From Pollenia angustigena (lineage: Eukaryota; Arthropoda; Insecta; Diptera; Polleniidae): DNA of 64,000 nucleotides. Within the stretch, counting starts at the first letter, position 1. The number at the start of each line of letters is the position of its first letter. The position numbers were made by a program, and so were the translations under genes. The DNA lies in assembly GCA_930367215.1 (NCBI GenBank), contig OV884058.1:172528478-172592477 (forward strand), read 5' to 3'. The notes below the pieces were generated by a model that did not search any database, was not told the origin of the DNA, and saw only the letters and a program-made list of their open reading frames with translations. Shown here piece by piece: positions 11,838 through 24,308 of this stretch.

Positions 11838-12337
11838 AGATGTTGAAATGTTAAAGCAGTGAATTCAAGCCCGATAGAACTTATGAAGGGGTTAGCTGTT
11901 AAACGAACTGTCATACTGTGCTCACTTATTCACGGGAATAACACAAACTAATATTTTTTGAATTACTTTTGTTTGAACAAATGTTAATTAGTATAATCAT
12001 GTTTTTTCCAGTTTTCAAGTTGAAGTGATCTTCGAATATATCGAAAATGAAGCTTAAAAATCAGTCAATGTTACTGGCGTATACTTAAATAATATATTCA
12101 CGGATTCGCTTTTATTAAAATATATCTTGTTTTTTTTTAACTTGTTCTTGTGTTTTAACTTGGTTCCGACATGACAAAATTGGTGAAAAGCATTAACATT
12201 TTTATAAAATCTTTGATGTGCTCCACTATAAGTCAGCCAATTTTTACCCGATGAAAGCCAGCTCGCCAGTATTCCCGTTTTAAAATTAGTATCCCACCTA
12301 CATCACCTCAAATTTAAGCGCGGATAACTTGTATATA

Positions 12338-13144
12338 ACACTGCTTTACAAATTTTTAATTTGGAAAAGTACCAAGAACGCCACATGCCTAGATAAGTTA
12401 ATTGGGACCTCCTGAACAAGAAAACCGCTGTAATTTTTTTCCGAAGTATTGTTTTTTAGATAACGGTACTTTTGTGTTTTTCGATGTATGGTCCCACTCA
12501 AACCCTTGTGGAGCCCAACCGAAAAGTCCGATCGAAATTTGAAAAAAATCGGATGAAAAATAAAGTTTTTATTAAGGATATTGTGGAACGACAATATTTT
12601 CATCCTCATTGCTCACACACTATATTCGGCGTCCATCAGTATTTAACAAAAAACGGAATTTGATATAAGATGAAAATATTGTCGTTCCACAATATCCTTA
12701 ATAAAAACTTTATTTTTCATCCGATTTTTTTCAAATCACTCTTAAAATGTTAATTAAATAAACTATTTGGCTAAAAAATAAAATATTCCAGATATTTACT
12801 ATAACGTAGAAAAAAAAACGAAATAAAAATGAAAAATTTTGAAAAAACGTAAAAATAGGCAAATTTTGAGGTGCCATTACTCAGCCATTTCTTATCAGAT
12901 AGAAATCTGTTCCATATCGACGGAAAAGGCATTCAATTACCTTTCCAACGATGTGCCATTTATTTCGATCGAACTTTTCGGTTGGGCTCCACAAGGGTTT
13001 GAGTGGGACCATGCATCGAAGTACCGTTATCTAAAAAACGGTACTTAGGAAAAAAAAATTACAGCGGTTTTCGTGTTCAGGAGGTCCCAATTAACTTATC
13101 TAGGCATGTGGCGTTCTTGGTATTTTTTAGCTGTAAGCCAGTGT
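12338..13144. mobile_element. TIR element, ACACTGCTTT family, copy 2, with internal palindrome
   Basis: The ends acactgctttacaaa and inverted acactggcttacagc, followed by ccaagaacgccacatgccta on both sides. Compared with copy 1, its centre is a 68-bp-arm inverted repeat (12540-12607 and 12668-12735), so nearly the whole element can fold back. Open frames across it mirror each other and are not genes. Confidence 0.75.
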
Positions 13145-13558
13145 AATTAATCACAGTTTCCCATTAGTTCATTTTGCCATAAATAGCTTTAATTGATATT
13201 CAAAAATCGCTATAAAACTTAGTTTAAAATTATTTTTTATCGGATAACGTTAAAATACCTACTTACGAAAATAATATTAACCCATCCACTTATGTAGGTA
13301 CGTAATAAAGATATGTTTTTTTACGCAAATTTTAGAGTGTTAAAGGAAATGTTTTTCCTCTTTCAGCCCATATCTATACATGATCCCAATAGCGTTGATA
13401 ACGGTTTTCCATTACTACAGGATTTTGGTGAAATCTTTCACTTGATTCGTTACACTCAGCTCGCAAGATTTGAGAAAATGTGTATAAATGGTTATAAATC
13501 AAATGCATTCTCAATTGCATGTGACTACAAGGGACTCGTTTATAAAGGGTTAAATTTT
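13145..13558. other. Unannotated stretch with one exon-like open frame
   Basis: Following a polypyrimidine-cag (tttcctctttcag, 13366), an open frame reads PISIHDPNSVDNGFPLLQDF and LIRYTQLARFEKMC, up to the mariner insertion. The family is unknown; it could be a relic truncated by the mariner. Confidence 0.3.
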
Positions 13559-13756
13559 AAGGACCGATGTTGAATGTTTACCAGACCTAATCGGAAAGAT
13601 ATACAATCGAGCAACGCGTTATAGTTATTCAGGCTTATTATGAAAATGGGCGTTCAACCCAAAATGCATATCGTGCACTTCGTGATTTTTTTGGTCAATT
13701 TAGTCGTAAAAATGTGCGTACAATCGGAAAAATCTTGCAAAAATTTGAGCAAACCG

Positions 13757-14266
13757 GTAGTGCGATTCTGTAATTATTTTAACAATCGTTGTCATTGTTA
13801 AAAAAAATAATAAGCAGATTAACGATTTTGCTCTTCTGTAACATTTTAAACAGCACACGTTATCGTTAAGTCAGCTGTTTGTGTTAAGTAAACGACAACT
13901 TTTTTAGTGTTGTTTATTTATTGTTAAATGTCGAAAAAATAAAAAATATTTAGTTAAAAGAAATAATATAACTTGAAAATGGCAATTAAATAATTTGTAT
14001 TTAATTTAATAGTAAAATGTTTGGCCTAAAATACAAAAAACTAAAAAAAAAATCTGTTTAGTTTTAATAATTTTATTTGTTTTTTTTCATTCCTCTTTGT
14101 GTTTTTCGTTATTTTGCCATTTTTTGACAGCGATGCCACTTGACGTTAATTTGTATCTATGTTGTTAACAACAATTAACAGAATCACAAAATCGTTAGTG
14201 CAAACAACAAAACAGGTTGACAATTATAACAACTCTTGTTATTTTTAAAAGTTACAGAATCCCAGT
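13757..14266. mobile_element. TIR MITE nested in mariner copy 2
   Basis: Long inverted ends: gcgattctgtaatta... and, inverted, gggattctgtaacttt..., extending through taacgattttg blocks about 70-100 bp in. It separates FEQTGS from SVGDV of the mariner transposase. The exact borders and TSD (TA or AGT) are ambiguous by a few bases. No coding sequence. Confidence 0.7.
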
Positions 14267-15052
14267 ATGGGTCTGTAGGAGATGTGAAAACACCAGTGCA
14301 TGCTCGTTCTGAAAATATTGCTGCTGTTCGCGATAGTGTGGCTTCAGAGCCGTCCACCTCAACTCGTCGTCGTGCCCAACAATTGCACCACTCACGCTCG
14401 TCGTCGGTGAACATTATGAATAAAGACTTACATTTTGACGCTTACAAGGTGCATTTGACTCAAAAACTAAAGCCTCATGACCATTCCAAACGTCGCCAAT
14501 GGCCAGAATGCTGCCAAGAAATGGCAACAGTGGATGATCAATTTTCGAAGAATCATCAGAGATGAGGCATATTTTCACCTCAGTGAATTCGTCAATAAGC
14601 AGAATTGCCGCATTTGGGCGAATGATTATCCAAGAATGCACCCATAAAGAGTGACTGCATGGTGCGGTTTATGGGCTGGCGGCATCATCGGGCAGTATTT
14701 TTTCCAAAATGAGGCCGGTCCGGCAGTTACTGTGAATGGTGTTCGCTATCGTGAGATGATAACGAACTTTTTGTGGCCCGAATTGGAAGATATGGATGCG
14801 GGCGATATGTGGTTTCAACAGGACGGTGCCGCGCAGCTAATGAAACAAGTTCAATGGCCGTGTTACCGCACGTGGTGGCGATGTAAATTGGCCGCCAATA
14901 TCATGTGATTTGACAAGAAAAGGTGTACGTCGATAAGCCAGCAGCAATTCAAGAGCTAAAGGATGAGATAATTCGGAACATTAACGGCACAGAACCTCAA
15001 TTATGCATCAGCGTCATCGAAAATTTGGATCATCTGATGGAGGTGTGCCGAT

Positions 15053-15195
15053 ATTTTTTTTTTTTTTTTTTAATTCCCTATGCTAATCCTTGCAAAGCTT
15101 GACGCTTGTCTGCAGGAAAGAAACCAGAGTCGCTGGCGGGAATCGAACCCGCAACACCGGGGTTGATAGAATAGCTCACTACTAGCTAGCCTACC
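15053..15195 (-). mobile_element. tRNA-derived SINE with A-tail
   Basis: On the minus strand a tRNA-like head contains a B box, gggttcgattcccgcc, with an A-box-like tagtagtgag upstream. A body of about 60 bp follows, then agggaattaaa running into A(18). Mariner copy 3 has uninterrupted sequence at the same place (gccgatattttgttcca), so this is an insertion. Confidence 0.75.
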
Positions 15196-15328
15196 ATTCA
15201 TAATTGAACAATACTAATATTATCATAATAAAAAGAAATTACAATAATTTCCTAAATAATTTGTGTTTTATTCAAAATAAACATCGGCCCTTAAAATGTA
15301 TCGACCCTTTACTTCAAATAATAGTGAC

Positions 15329-15652
15329 TTATTTAATTTTAGATATATGTATACCTATGACATGAAAGTCTTCCAACATATTTTGAATTGGGGTACTGTC
15401 GTTATGTGATTGTGATATAAGAAAAACACTTGTTACTGAGTCTAAAAATCCTCTTTTTTCAAGCGCCATTGCAAATTCTTTTTTCGACAAGTTTAAGCCA
15501 CTACATGAATCATCCAGTGCGCTTTGACTTATTAGTTTAATATTGAAATCCCCAGTAGAATTAAAACGTAGATCTAAGCCTTCTTCTTCATTATCTGATG
15601 TTGCTTCAAGGATATATAGTTTTGCCATTTTTTCGCCTTGTACTTTGGTCAT
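15329..15652 (-). CDS. Unrecognised open frame, 107 aa
   Basis: It begins MTKVQGEKMAKLYILEATSD and has a mixed, protein-like composition (acidic NEEEG, SALDDSCSGLNLSKKEF). I do not recognise a family. It lies just outside the right end of mariner copy 2. It could be an exon or relic of another transposon gene, or chance; no splice sites or neighbours support it. Confidence 0.2.
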   Translation of the reverse strand: MTKVQGEKMAKLYILEATSDNEEEGLDLRFNSTGDFNIKLISQSALDDSCSGLNLSKKEFAMALEKRGFLDSVTSVFLISQSHNDSTPIQNMLEDFHVIGIHISKIK

Positions 15653-15659
15653 GCGAAAG

Positions 15660-16464
15660 TAATCATTGGATCAATTGAATCCCTCTATTTGACAAGTACA
15701 CATCCGTGCCCTTACCAAATTGATTAAGTTAACAAAACACATAGCAGAAACTGAGCTTGGAGTCAAAGTTACTACCATAACCTACAATAAAGTAACTAAG
15801 CATTAATTAAAAAAATTTTTTATAAACAAATTAAGTGGATGTTTTTAATAAATATGTCGTTATTTTTTAGTTTTTTTTCCCATTATAACAATTTTAGGCT
15901 AAGTACGTCTGGAATGAGTTTGAGGTTCATTTTTTTGTTGCTAAATATTGTTTGGTATAGCAAACGTTATGTAATCTTTAACAAATTTTATTTGTATTTT
16001 TCATCCAAGTGGTAAAAAGGGAAAAATGCAATCAGGCTTAACTGACCAAACTTCTTTACTTGTGTAACTTAATTTTCGTAGTTATTGTTAAGGACTTTTA
16101 TTAAATTTTGTTCTAGTTTTCATAACATTAGGAAAGTATTGCTTGAATATTCAAAACATGTTTTTAATAAATAAACTTTTATTATAATACATATGTTCAA
16201 TTTATTTTTAAGTGTTTTTAGCAATAACATGTCAGTATATTTTTTTTAGACGATATCAATTGAGAAGTTCTTTATGAAATTAGATTTTGTTTGCTCCAAT
16301 TGTTTCATTGTCGGAGATAAAAATCCTCATTGTTGTTTAAAAAGAAAAAAAAAAAGAAATCTTATCTTAATAAAATGTTCAATGAAATACTATACATAAG
16401 TATATATGTAAGTACGTAAGTATGTACATAAATGAATTCTATCTACCATGGATATTTTAAGTGT
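15660..16464. other. No gene seen
   Basis: AT-rich, no repeat or coding signal recognised. Confidence 0.5.
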
Positions 16465-17247
16465 ACACTGAAAGAAAAATAGTCCATCCGTACTTTAATC
16501 AAGCCAATCAAGTGTTAATAGAAAGTTAATTATGGATTTTCTTAAATCAAGTACAGAATGCTAAATGCAAGTACGGATTATTCAAGTGCCCCGTACTTAA
16601 AATAATCCGAAAACTGGATTGACTTATGTAAAAGTGAGATAAAAATTAATTTCAAACTAAGCTTGATTTAAGAATTTCTAAGTTGGTTTTAATCATTTTA
16701 CCGCACTTGAAACAGTCCGAAAGAAGGGGATATTTTGATTCTAACTTAAACACTAACCTAGTAGAGAACCTGACAGATAGAGAATATTCTTTATTTTTAC
16801 TTACCCCTTTGTTTACAGAAGTACCATAACTATAAGACACCAGCAGCATGCCCGACCGACATGGGTTTCATAATCATTTTATGTTGAAAATTTGATGTGT
16901 AGCGAAATAATTTTTATAAATATAATTCGGGAATTTTTGCTGCATATTTTACTTTTTAAACATGAAAATAATGTATGCTCTTCTTCTTGTAGCGTTGTTG
17001 CTGTTTCTACACAAAATACGCCAATCGTTTGTATCAACTTTTGCAGTGTTCTTGTTGTCTCTACAACAAACTTTTGCAAACACAGGCGTATGCATGCATA
17101 TCAAATGCAATGGTATTCGAAAGTAGTCCATTTTGGTTCGCTTTAAGTACTTTTTGGTGTTATTCGTACTTTAATGTTATATAACGACTCGTTTAAAGAA
17201 AGTGGAAAAAACGTAAAAAAACTTAAACGAGTTTTTTCTTACTGTGT
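16465..17247. mobile_element. TIR element, ACACTGAAA family, copy 2
   Basis: The ends acactgaaagaaaaa and inverted acacagtaagaaaaa. Same internal blocks as copy 1. The open frames inside are on both strands and overlap, so none is called. Confidence 0.55.
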
Positions 17248-18249
17248 TTGTATTAGCATGGAACATCCCTGCAGAAAACGTTGGATCAAGTGACTTCAAG
17301 CTGCCATTTTTGCCGATTATTTTGGTGAATATTTGGTGACACTGTCAATAAAGCGTCTACACTTGTGTGTCAAAAAAAAAAAAAAATATATTTTAGGGCT
17401 CAAGCATAATTTAAAAGCTGATAGGTAAAGTATTTTTGAGATTTTTTTAGCTCACACTTACTTCAATGTCACAACTTCTGAAACAGTTTCTAGGATCCCA
17501 ATAAACGATTTTTAAATAAAGAAAAATAAAACGTTTGATTTTTATTTGATTTTAACTGGGTACAAGTCTGAAAACCGGTATAACTCAGCAACGGTAAGAT
17601 CGAATTCAAAAATATTTGTTTCAAAGTTATTAAGAATAAATTAATCTTTTAAACTGCATTGTTGGTTTATTTCATTTTCATAAAAATTTTAAAAGTTATA
17701 AAGCGTTATTAACAAAATTTATGGAAAAATTGAGATGAGCAAATGCATTGCAAAAACTTATAGTCTTTTCTTTGTACACCAAAATAAAGCTTGGACATTT
17801 TTCTTTTAAATTATTACCTTAAAAGTGAAGAAATTCGTGGTTTTTGACAAAGTTATGAAGAAAACTTAAAAAAAGACCGACAGACCCGATTTTTGGTAAG
17901 AATTCGACTTGAGCGACCTCTAAACCAATTTTTGACAACTCGTCGTTCGTAAATTTTTGTCGCAAATATAAAAAAATTAAGATAAGGCTGATTATTAGGT
18001 ACATTTATTGAGATTTATCGATCTGTGTAATCAGTTTGCTGTTATCATTAAAAGTTTTCGAGACATGACACATTAAATTTGTGCTAAACAGCACTTTAGT
18101 GGCAAGCTTTGTCACCTATTGTGTTCTATGTGCAAAAAACGTGCGTATAGAACCAAAGCAGAGCAAAAATACTTAATACAAATGAGAACTCAATGAACTT
18201 AAATAACAATACACGACAGAAATATTGTTGGAATGGAATCTTTTTTAAT
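17248..18249. other. No gene seen
   Basis: AT-rich. Contains an A(15) run near 17371. No coding region. Confidence 0.5.
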
Positions 18250-19955
18250 TATAATCTGGTAGATAATTTCATGACATTTATTTATTAAACATGACCGGCT
18301 GGGGTTGGAGAAATGGGTGTGGCACCTACCGTACAAAAACATTATAAATTTATGAATAACTGAAGAATGGCAAGAGCCAAAGTTTCCCAATGAGGTACAA
18401 GCAAGTTGGTTATCAATTAGGGTATTCAGTCGGTTAACCGATTAATAACTACCCGATTTACTGTTCGGTTAATTTCAAATTGGCTTTTTTCGATTAACGA
18501 TTAAACCGGTTAATTTCAGTCGATTAACCGAAGTAACAAAATTTTCATTATTTTGTAGTATTATAACATATTTTGTTTTTGTGTTTTTAATTATTTGTTT
18601 CGTCTCATATACAAAATGTATTTGTTTAGAAACTATTTTTTAATACAAACAAAGAAGGTGCTCAGTTATCTTCATTTTAACCTATTTTCCGCCGACCGAT
18701 GACTAAAATTACAATATTTTTCAATGTTTTTTTATCTTCATCATCGATCAACATGAATGTGGCGAAAAATTGGTTAAATATTTGATTGCCAACACCTTTT
18801 TTTGTTTTACGTACTTTTTTGGGATGTGTTTAGTTATTTGTTTCTTCTCATATCAGTCTTTTAACAGAATTAACCGAAACAATTAGAAGTGTTAAAAATT
18901 TAAAACAACTTTAATGGCATAATGGAGTATTTTATTTGTTTAGAGAAATCCTGGAAAAGGACTGAGAAATTAGACATTCATCTACGATAAGTGAAATAAT
19001 ATTTTCCAAGTAAAATTTTGTTAAACGAAAGAAAAGAGTCGCTTTAATCCTAAACATTTAAAATAAATATAACTTTTTTTAAAGATTATTTATTAAGATC
19101 TCGTTTAACTATTGAAATAACTAATTAAATTATCTCAGTTTATTTTTGTATAAATATGTAAATATTTGGTAGTCATAAATAATTACAGGAAATATATATC
19201 GTCGGATTAATATGCAAACCTTCTAAATCCACTTTTTATGTTAATTGAGATTTTGATGCCGTGTGGTAGAGAAAGATACGCCTCGTCGACCAGAATGTAG
19301 TTTTTCTGCTATTTAAGTCTTGTAGAGTGTAAAACTGACTGTAATTTTAATTTTCTATCAAGCTTCCAATAGGAAAAATAAAAAGTTTTTTTTCTCTCCT
19401 GTAAAATGTGCTGAAAGTGAGTTAGCAGGTTTGCATATTAAGCCAACGATATGACTGCTGTAAGCTACTGCTTATATCTTGAATTAAAATATACAGTTGT
19501 GACAAATCAATGAACACAGCATTACAATTTTCATTTTGTTTGAAATATTTACTTTAAAAAATTTTAAATTTTATTTAGGATATTATGACGATATGACTTG
19601 ATACCACACCTTGTGCACTAATTGGAAAATGCATATTACATATTTATGAATTGTTTATTTTTTTTGCTTGCTCGTTTTAGTTCAAGATAATAAGCAATTA
19701 ATGCATTTTTATATATTGAAATTACTTAATTTATAAAAAAACTTTATTAATCGGTTAACCGAAGAAAAACTAAATTAACCGATTATTAACCGGTTAAACC
19801 ACAACCTCGGTTAATTAATCGAGCGATTAACCGATTAAAGCAAAAGGTCGATTAAATGAATACCCTATTATCAATACACAACATCCGACAAAATGTGGGC
19901 GGGATAGGATTCGGCATAGCCGAATATAGCACTTTTACTTGTTTCAAAGTAAATT
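18250..19955 (+). mobile_element. HINE/Helentron-like relic split by the hAT element
   Basis: After the hAT, 19876-19955 ends in attcggcatagccgaat (a 3' hairpin) and tatagcacttttacttgttt, the 3' end seen in the HINE-like elements of this window. Sequence before the hAT (ggtgtggcacctacc, gaatggcaagagccaaag) looks like the body of a related subfamily. The 5' border is uncertain. Confidence 0.5.
18418..19867. mobile_element. hAT-like non-autonomous element, ttaaccg-rich ends
   Basis: The TSD ttatcaat is perfect (18410-18417 and 19868-19875). The ends TAGGGTATTCAGTCGG and inverted TAGGGTATTCATTTAAT fit YARNG. The subterminal regions are arrays of ggttaaccgatt. The 1450 bp show no transposase reading. 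Confidence 0.9.
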
Positions 19956-20599
19956 TTCACAATTCTCACTGAACGGAAATGTCAACACAGTTTTACATTC
20001 TCAGCTCTCAAACCATAGCTATATATGTCGATAGTTCTCATACACTCGATATATGGGCATTTCTAGCGAAAAGTCTACTTTTTTTTAACGTAACGACAGC
20101 AAGTATTTAAGCTCGTATTTTGGGCCGATTTTCTTCAAACGTTATCCCTTTTGAAACTAAATGTAGAGCTAGTAGCGCTTTAAACACGCAGAGAAAAAAT
20201 ATGGTTGGGCATTGTTACGGCAACAACACTAAGTTTAATGTAACAATATATTGTTGTCGTACACAAATAATTTATATTTTTTATTAAATATCAACAATAT
20301 TATAGTTACTGTAAACATATATATGTTGATCGCAATTATAAATTTGAGTATTGTTGATCGAAAAATAATTATTTTTCTAACAACTAAATTATGATAACTT
20401 TCAAAACATATTATATTACTCACAATCATATCATGATATCTAATAGCCATAACATGATAACTTTCTATACATTTATCATATTATGTTTAAGATGCAATCA
20501 AACTATATTTACTCTAATAATATTATGTTAGCGCCATTTTAAAAAAATTTGGAATCAGTTGTGTCGTTTATTTTATATGTGAACGGCTTATTAATTTAA

Positions 20600-22749
20600 C
20601 CCATTAAGGACGGATGGGTATTTAAATACCCAAAAACAGAGCCTTCGTGGAAAAATTCTGGCCAACTTCAGGTAAGAGGTATCGGAAATTGGTTTTTACA
20701 GATAGATAAAGAAAGGATAAGACTACTTAAACAAATTTTTGAAATTAAATTTTGCCCCCTTTAATTGGGTAAGTTAGCGGCGGGTTAGTGAACGACAACG
20801 GCTCTGGAAAATTGGGAGAGTGGAAAATCGGAAAACCATCTTGGTGACTTACAGCCTTAGATGTGCTCTGCTTTAGAAAAAAATATTAGCTAAATTGGGC
20901 CAATAACTTTGACCACAGGTTTGATTCAATGAGATGGGTATTTAAATACCCACTTCGCTGTCAGAGGGTTCAAAACACATAGTTTTTTTTTTAATTTTTG
21001 GCAAGTAAAAATGCGTTGTTTTATGTAAAATGAGTTATTTATTAGTAAAAAAAAAAGAAATAAATATCACATTGATATAATTTTATATTTTTAATGTTTT
21101 TTGGGACACCAGCATGAAAATGTGCAAAACAAGCTTTTAGGTGTAACTAAAATTTGCATTTTGTACATCCAAACTCAGTTTTGCTTCACATTGTCCAAAC
21201 GGCCAAGCTGAATAATATGGCTTATCATATGGTCAAAGCTCTCCCTGCGCTTTGCAATTTCTTGTACATTTGTGACAACTTTTTCTCTTACACCAATGCT
21301 TCAACAACGCTCACATGAAATAAAATTGACTCATGATTGGAGATCCTTCAGGTTTTCTTAGCATGCAGTGTAAATTCCTGGCATACACCATAGCAGCATC
21401 CAAAGCATTAGTAAGAAGGCCTCGGCTCTTTCGTATAAAATATAAAACATTCCACATTCCCTTCTATGACAACAGAGAAGAGAAGGAGTAACATTTATTG
21501 TTATGTTTTTTCGCACAAGCAAAAGCAAAATAATTTTTTTTGATCCCGTTACCATTCTTAAGTAACTGCAAAAGAAGCGAAAGCAATGACAACGTGTGTA
21601 AAAAGATATGAGAGTGGAATAAAGCGAGCAAGCCTTGTAAAGGGCCAATGTTGAATTATTATGGCTTATTATTAATATGGGCGTTCAAATCAAAATGCAC
21701 TTCGTGATTCAGTGATGAGGCACATTTTCACCTCAGTGGATTCGGCAATAAGCAGAGTTGCCGCATTTGGGCGAATGATAATACAAGAGTGATTGTCGAA
21801 AAACCAATGCGATCACAAGAGTGACTGTTTGGTGCGGCTTATAGGCTGGCGGCATCATCGGGCCGTATTTTTGCCAAAATCAGGCCGGTCTGGCAGTTAC
21901 TGTGAATGGTGTTCGCTATCGTGAGATGATAACGAAATTTGTATGGCCCGAATTGGAAGATATGGATGTGGACGATATGTGCTTTCAACAGGACGGTGAC
22001 ACACAGCTAACGAAACAATGGCTCTTTTGCGCAACGAATTCAATGGCCGTGTTATCACACGTGGTGGCGATGTCAATTGGCCGCCAAGATCATTTGATTT
22101 GACACCGTTGGTCTTCTTTTTTTTTGGGGTTATTTGACAGAAAAGGTGTACGTCGATAAGCAAGACACAATTCAAGATGGATGAGATACTTCGGCCCATT
22201 AACGGCATAGAATCTTAATTATGCCTCAGCGTCATCGAAAATTTAGACCATCGGATGGAGGTGTAGCGCCGAGGTCGCGGCGGCCATTTGGCCGATATTT
22301 TGTTCCATACATGATTACACCATACCAATATTTTCATAATAAAAATAAGTGACAATAACTTCCTAAATAATTGGTGTTTTATGCAAAATCAACATCGGCC
22401 CTTAAAATTTAAACATCCTTTTCATTCAAAAGATGGAATACAAAGTCCCTCTAGAAGGCATCCGTACTTCTTCCTTTTCCCGCTGGGACAGATTCAACGT
22501 ACATAGTGAAATAAGCACACAACACACACATCAATGCATGCAATAAATTAATTTTTGGGTTTCAAAAAATCTTGTGTCTTAGAACTCTTTAAGAGCGAAG
22601 TGGGTAGTAAAATACCCATGGTCTAGGGGCCAAGGTTTGACAGGTAAAAATAAAAAAAAAACGCAATGTCAATATTAATGCCCATAATATCAAATGTGTG
22701 AAATTTTATCAAAATCGTAGCACGAAATCGGGGTTCAGTCTTTAATGGG
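20600..22749. mobile_element. piggyBac-like element with nested mariner
   Basis: It is flanked by TTAA (20596-20599 and 22750-22753). The ends are CCCATTAAGGAC and, inverted, CCCATTAAAGAC, followed inside by gggtatttaaataccc-type palindromes. On the minus strand near 21120-21470 a degenerate reading (FLTNALDAAMVYARNLHCML, then cysteine-rich CKRKSCHKC) is compatible with the end of a piggyBac transposase and its C-terminal Cys-rich domain, but stops are present. Mariner copy 3 occupies 21638-22405. Confidence 0.75.
21638..22405 (+). mobile_element. Mariner-family transposon copy 3 (5' deleted)
   Basis: Ends: aagggccaatgttgaa and inverted aagggccgatgttgatt. A few N-terminal codons (NMGVQ, LRDS) jump straight to the catalytic region (SDEAHFHLSGFGNKQSCRIW), then VTVWCGL, GGIIGPYF, TVNGVRYREM and MCFQQDGD. 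It carries stops. It is nested in the piggyBac-like element at 20600-22749. Confidence 0.82.
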
Positions 22750-23289
22750 TTAAAGATAAATTCGTATAAAAAAATAAGTTTAAATAAACTAAGAAAATTA
22801 AAATATTAGCGGAGTTCATTCAGTATTAGTGATTTAGTAGTACAAATGCAAAATGTCGTCGTTATTTGTAAAATCCAAAAACAAAACACACAGAGATTTT
22901 GTTATATTTTATAAAAGTGATACGATATTTCTGTGGTTTTCATGGGCAACCGCGTATGTCTTAAAACAAATTTTTCAGGAGAGCCGAAAAACCATTCTAG
23001 ATCAAACTATGGGCTAGGTATTGCACTTTTTAACTTTGTCACTACGTTAAAAAATCGGAATTGATCCATCTTTTTTCAAACATTTTTAGAAACATGTAAA
23101 GAGCGTTTAAAATTATGCAATATCTTAAAATCGGAAAGGACATGAAAACCACAGATTTTGCATTTGTTCTTTTTCTAGCCTTATATTGAACTCCGCTATT
23201 TAATTTACATAAAGAAAAATTATAAAAAGCCACAAAATAAAAAAATCGATCAAAAATTTTTTTATTTATTTTATATTTTTTTACAGCTT

Positions 23290-23453
23290 GATTGCTTCTT
23301 AATTTATTATGATTAACCTGATGATAATATGATTACTTCTTAGCTTATTATAATTAACATGATAATAATATGATTGTTTCTTAACTTATTATGATTAACA
23401 TGACAATAATTTGATTACTTCTTAACTTAGTATGATTAACAGAATAATAATAT
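23290..23453. repeat. 41-bp tandem repeat, four units
   Basis: Units start at 23290, 23331, 23372 and 23413, each beginning gatt(g/a)cttcttaa or a close variant and ending ataatat; a fifth partial follows. Confidence 0.85.
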
Positions 23454-23529
23454 GATTAAGGGAAAAATATTATGATGTCATATTACGGGTATATTTAGTC
23501 ATAATATGATTCAATAATAATCTTAATAT

Positions 23530-24308
23530 GGATGAATTTCATGTAAAAATCGAGATGCATTGAACCCGACCCCCTCAGATATCGATGAAATTTTGTTCAT
23601 AGCTAAATTTGAGCAATACAAACAAACTCTCATTTTTAGAAATGACTGTTTTGCGATTTTTTGGGCGTGACACAGTGGGAACGTTTTCGAAAAAACGCGA
23701 AAATGGTCGAAAAGAACTCCATTTAAACTACAATAACTCAGAATCGGCTAAACCGATTTCCATGATCTTGGTATCATTAAAAAGATATTTTAACAGGCTT
23801 TATGACACGTTAAAAAAAAAGAAGTGACACTACTTAAAAAATTATATAAAAAAAAACTAAAAAGAACCCATTTTTATTTTTTGATATGGTATAGATGAAG
23901 GATAAACCTTTCTAAAAAATTAATACACTGTAAAAAAAACCTTGATCTTTTTGGTTTTTTCGTCAGTTAAAATTTTTTTTTTGCTATAAATTTTTTTACA
24001 GTGTATTTCTTTTTTTTAACGTGTCATAAAGCCTGTTAAAATATCTTTTTAATGATACCAAGATCATGGAAATCGGCTTAGCTGATTCTGAGTTATTGTA
24101 GTTTAAATGGAGCTCTTTTCGACCATTTTCGCGTTTTTTCGAAAACGTTCCCACTGTGTCACGCCCAAAAAATCGCAAAACAGTCATTTCTAAAAATGAG
24201 AGTTTGTTTGTAGTGATCAAATTTAGCTATGAACAAAATTTCATCGATATCTGAGTTCGTCGGGTTCAAAATTTCAGTTTTATCTCGATTTTTAAATGAA
24301 ATTTATCT
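23530..24308. repeat. Foldback with ~300-bp inverted arms
   Basis: Arm 23530-23830 and arm 24006-24308 are inverted copies with few differences; both contain the same 60-plus-codon open frame (FLEMTVLRFFGRD), an artefact of the duplication. The spacer contains a small TIR MITE (23925-24004, acactgtaaaaaaa ends). Confidence 0.8.
23925..24004. mobile_element. 80-bp TIR MITE in foldback spacer
   Basis: Ends acactgtaaaaaaa and inverted acactgtaaaaaaa; no coding content. Confidence 0.6.

Larger units (their letters stand above)
13559..15293 (+). mobile_element. Mariner-family transposon copy 2, with nested MITE and SINE
   Basis: Ends: aaggaccgatgttgaa, and inverted aagggccgatgtttatt, next to TA. 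The transposase relic reads IEQRVIVIQAYYENGRS and RALRDFFGQ, then after the nested MITE (about 13757-14266) SVGDVKTPVHARSENIAAV, MNKDLHFDAYKVHLTQKL, RDEAYFHLSEFVNKQNCRIW (first catalytic D), VTAWCGLWAGGIIG, TVNGVRYREM and DMWFQQDGAA (second D). Stops and small indels occur (for example before RVTAWC), so it is inactive. A SINE interrupts the 3' untranslated part at about 15053-15195. Confidence 0.85.

Noticed and set aside
14236..14565. 109-aa open frame as an intact gene
   Set aside because: It is only the middle of the mariner transposase, running out of frame before the catalytic region.
23609..24220. Twin 72-74 aa open frames on opposite strands
   Set aside because: Mirror products of the foldback arms; no domain.
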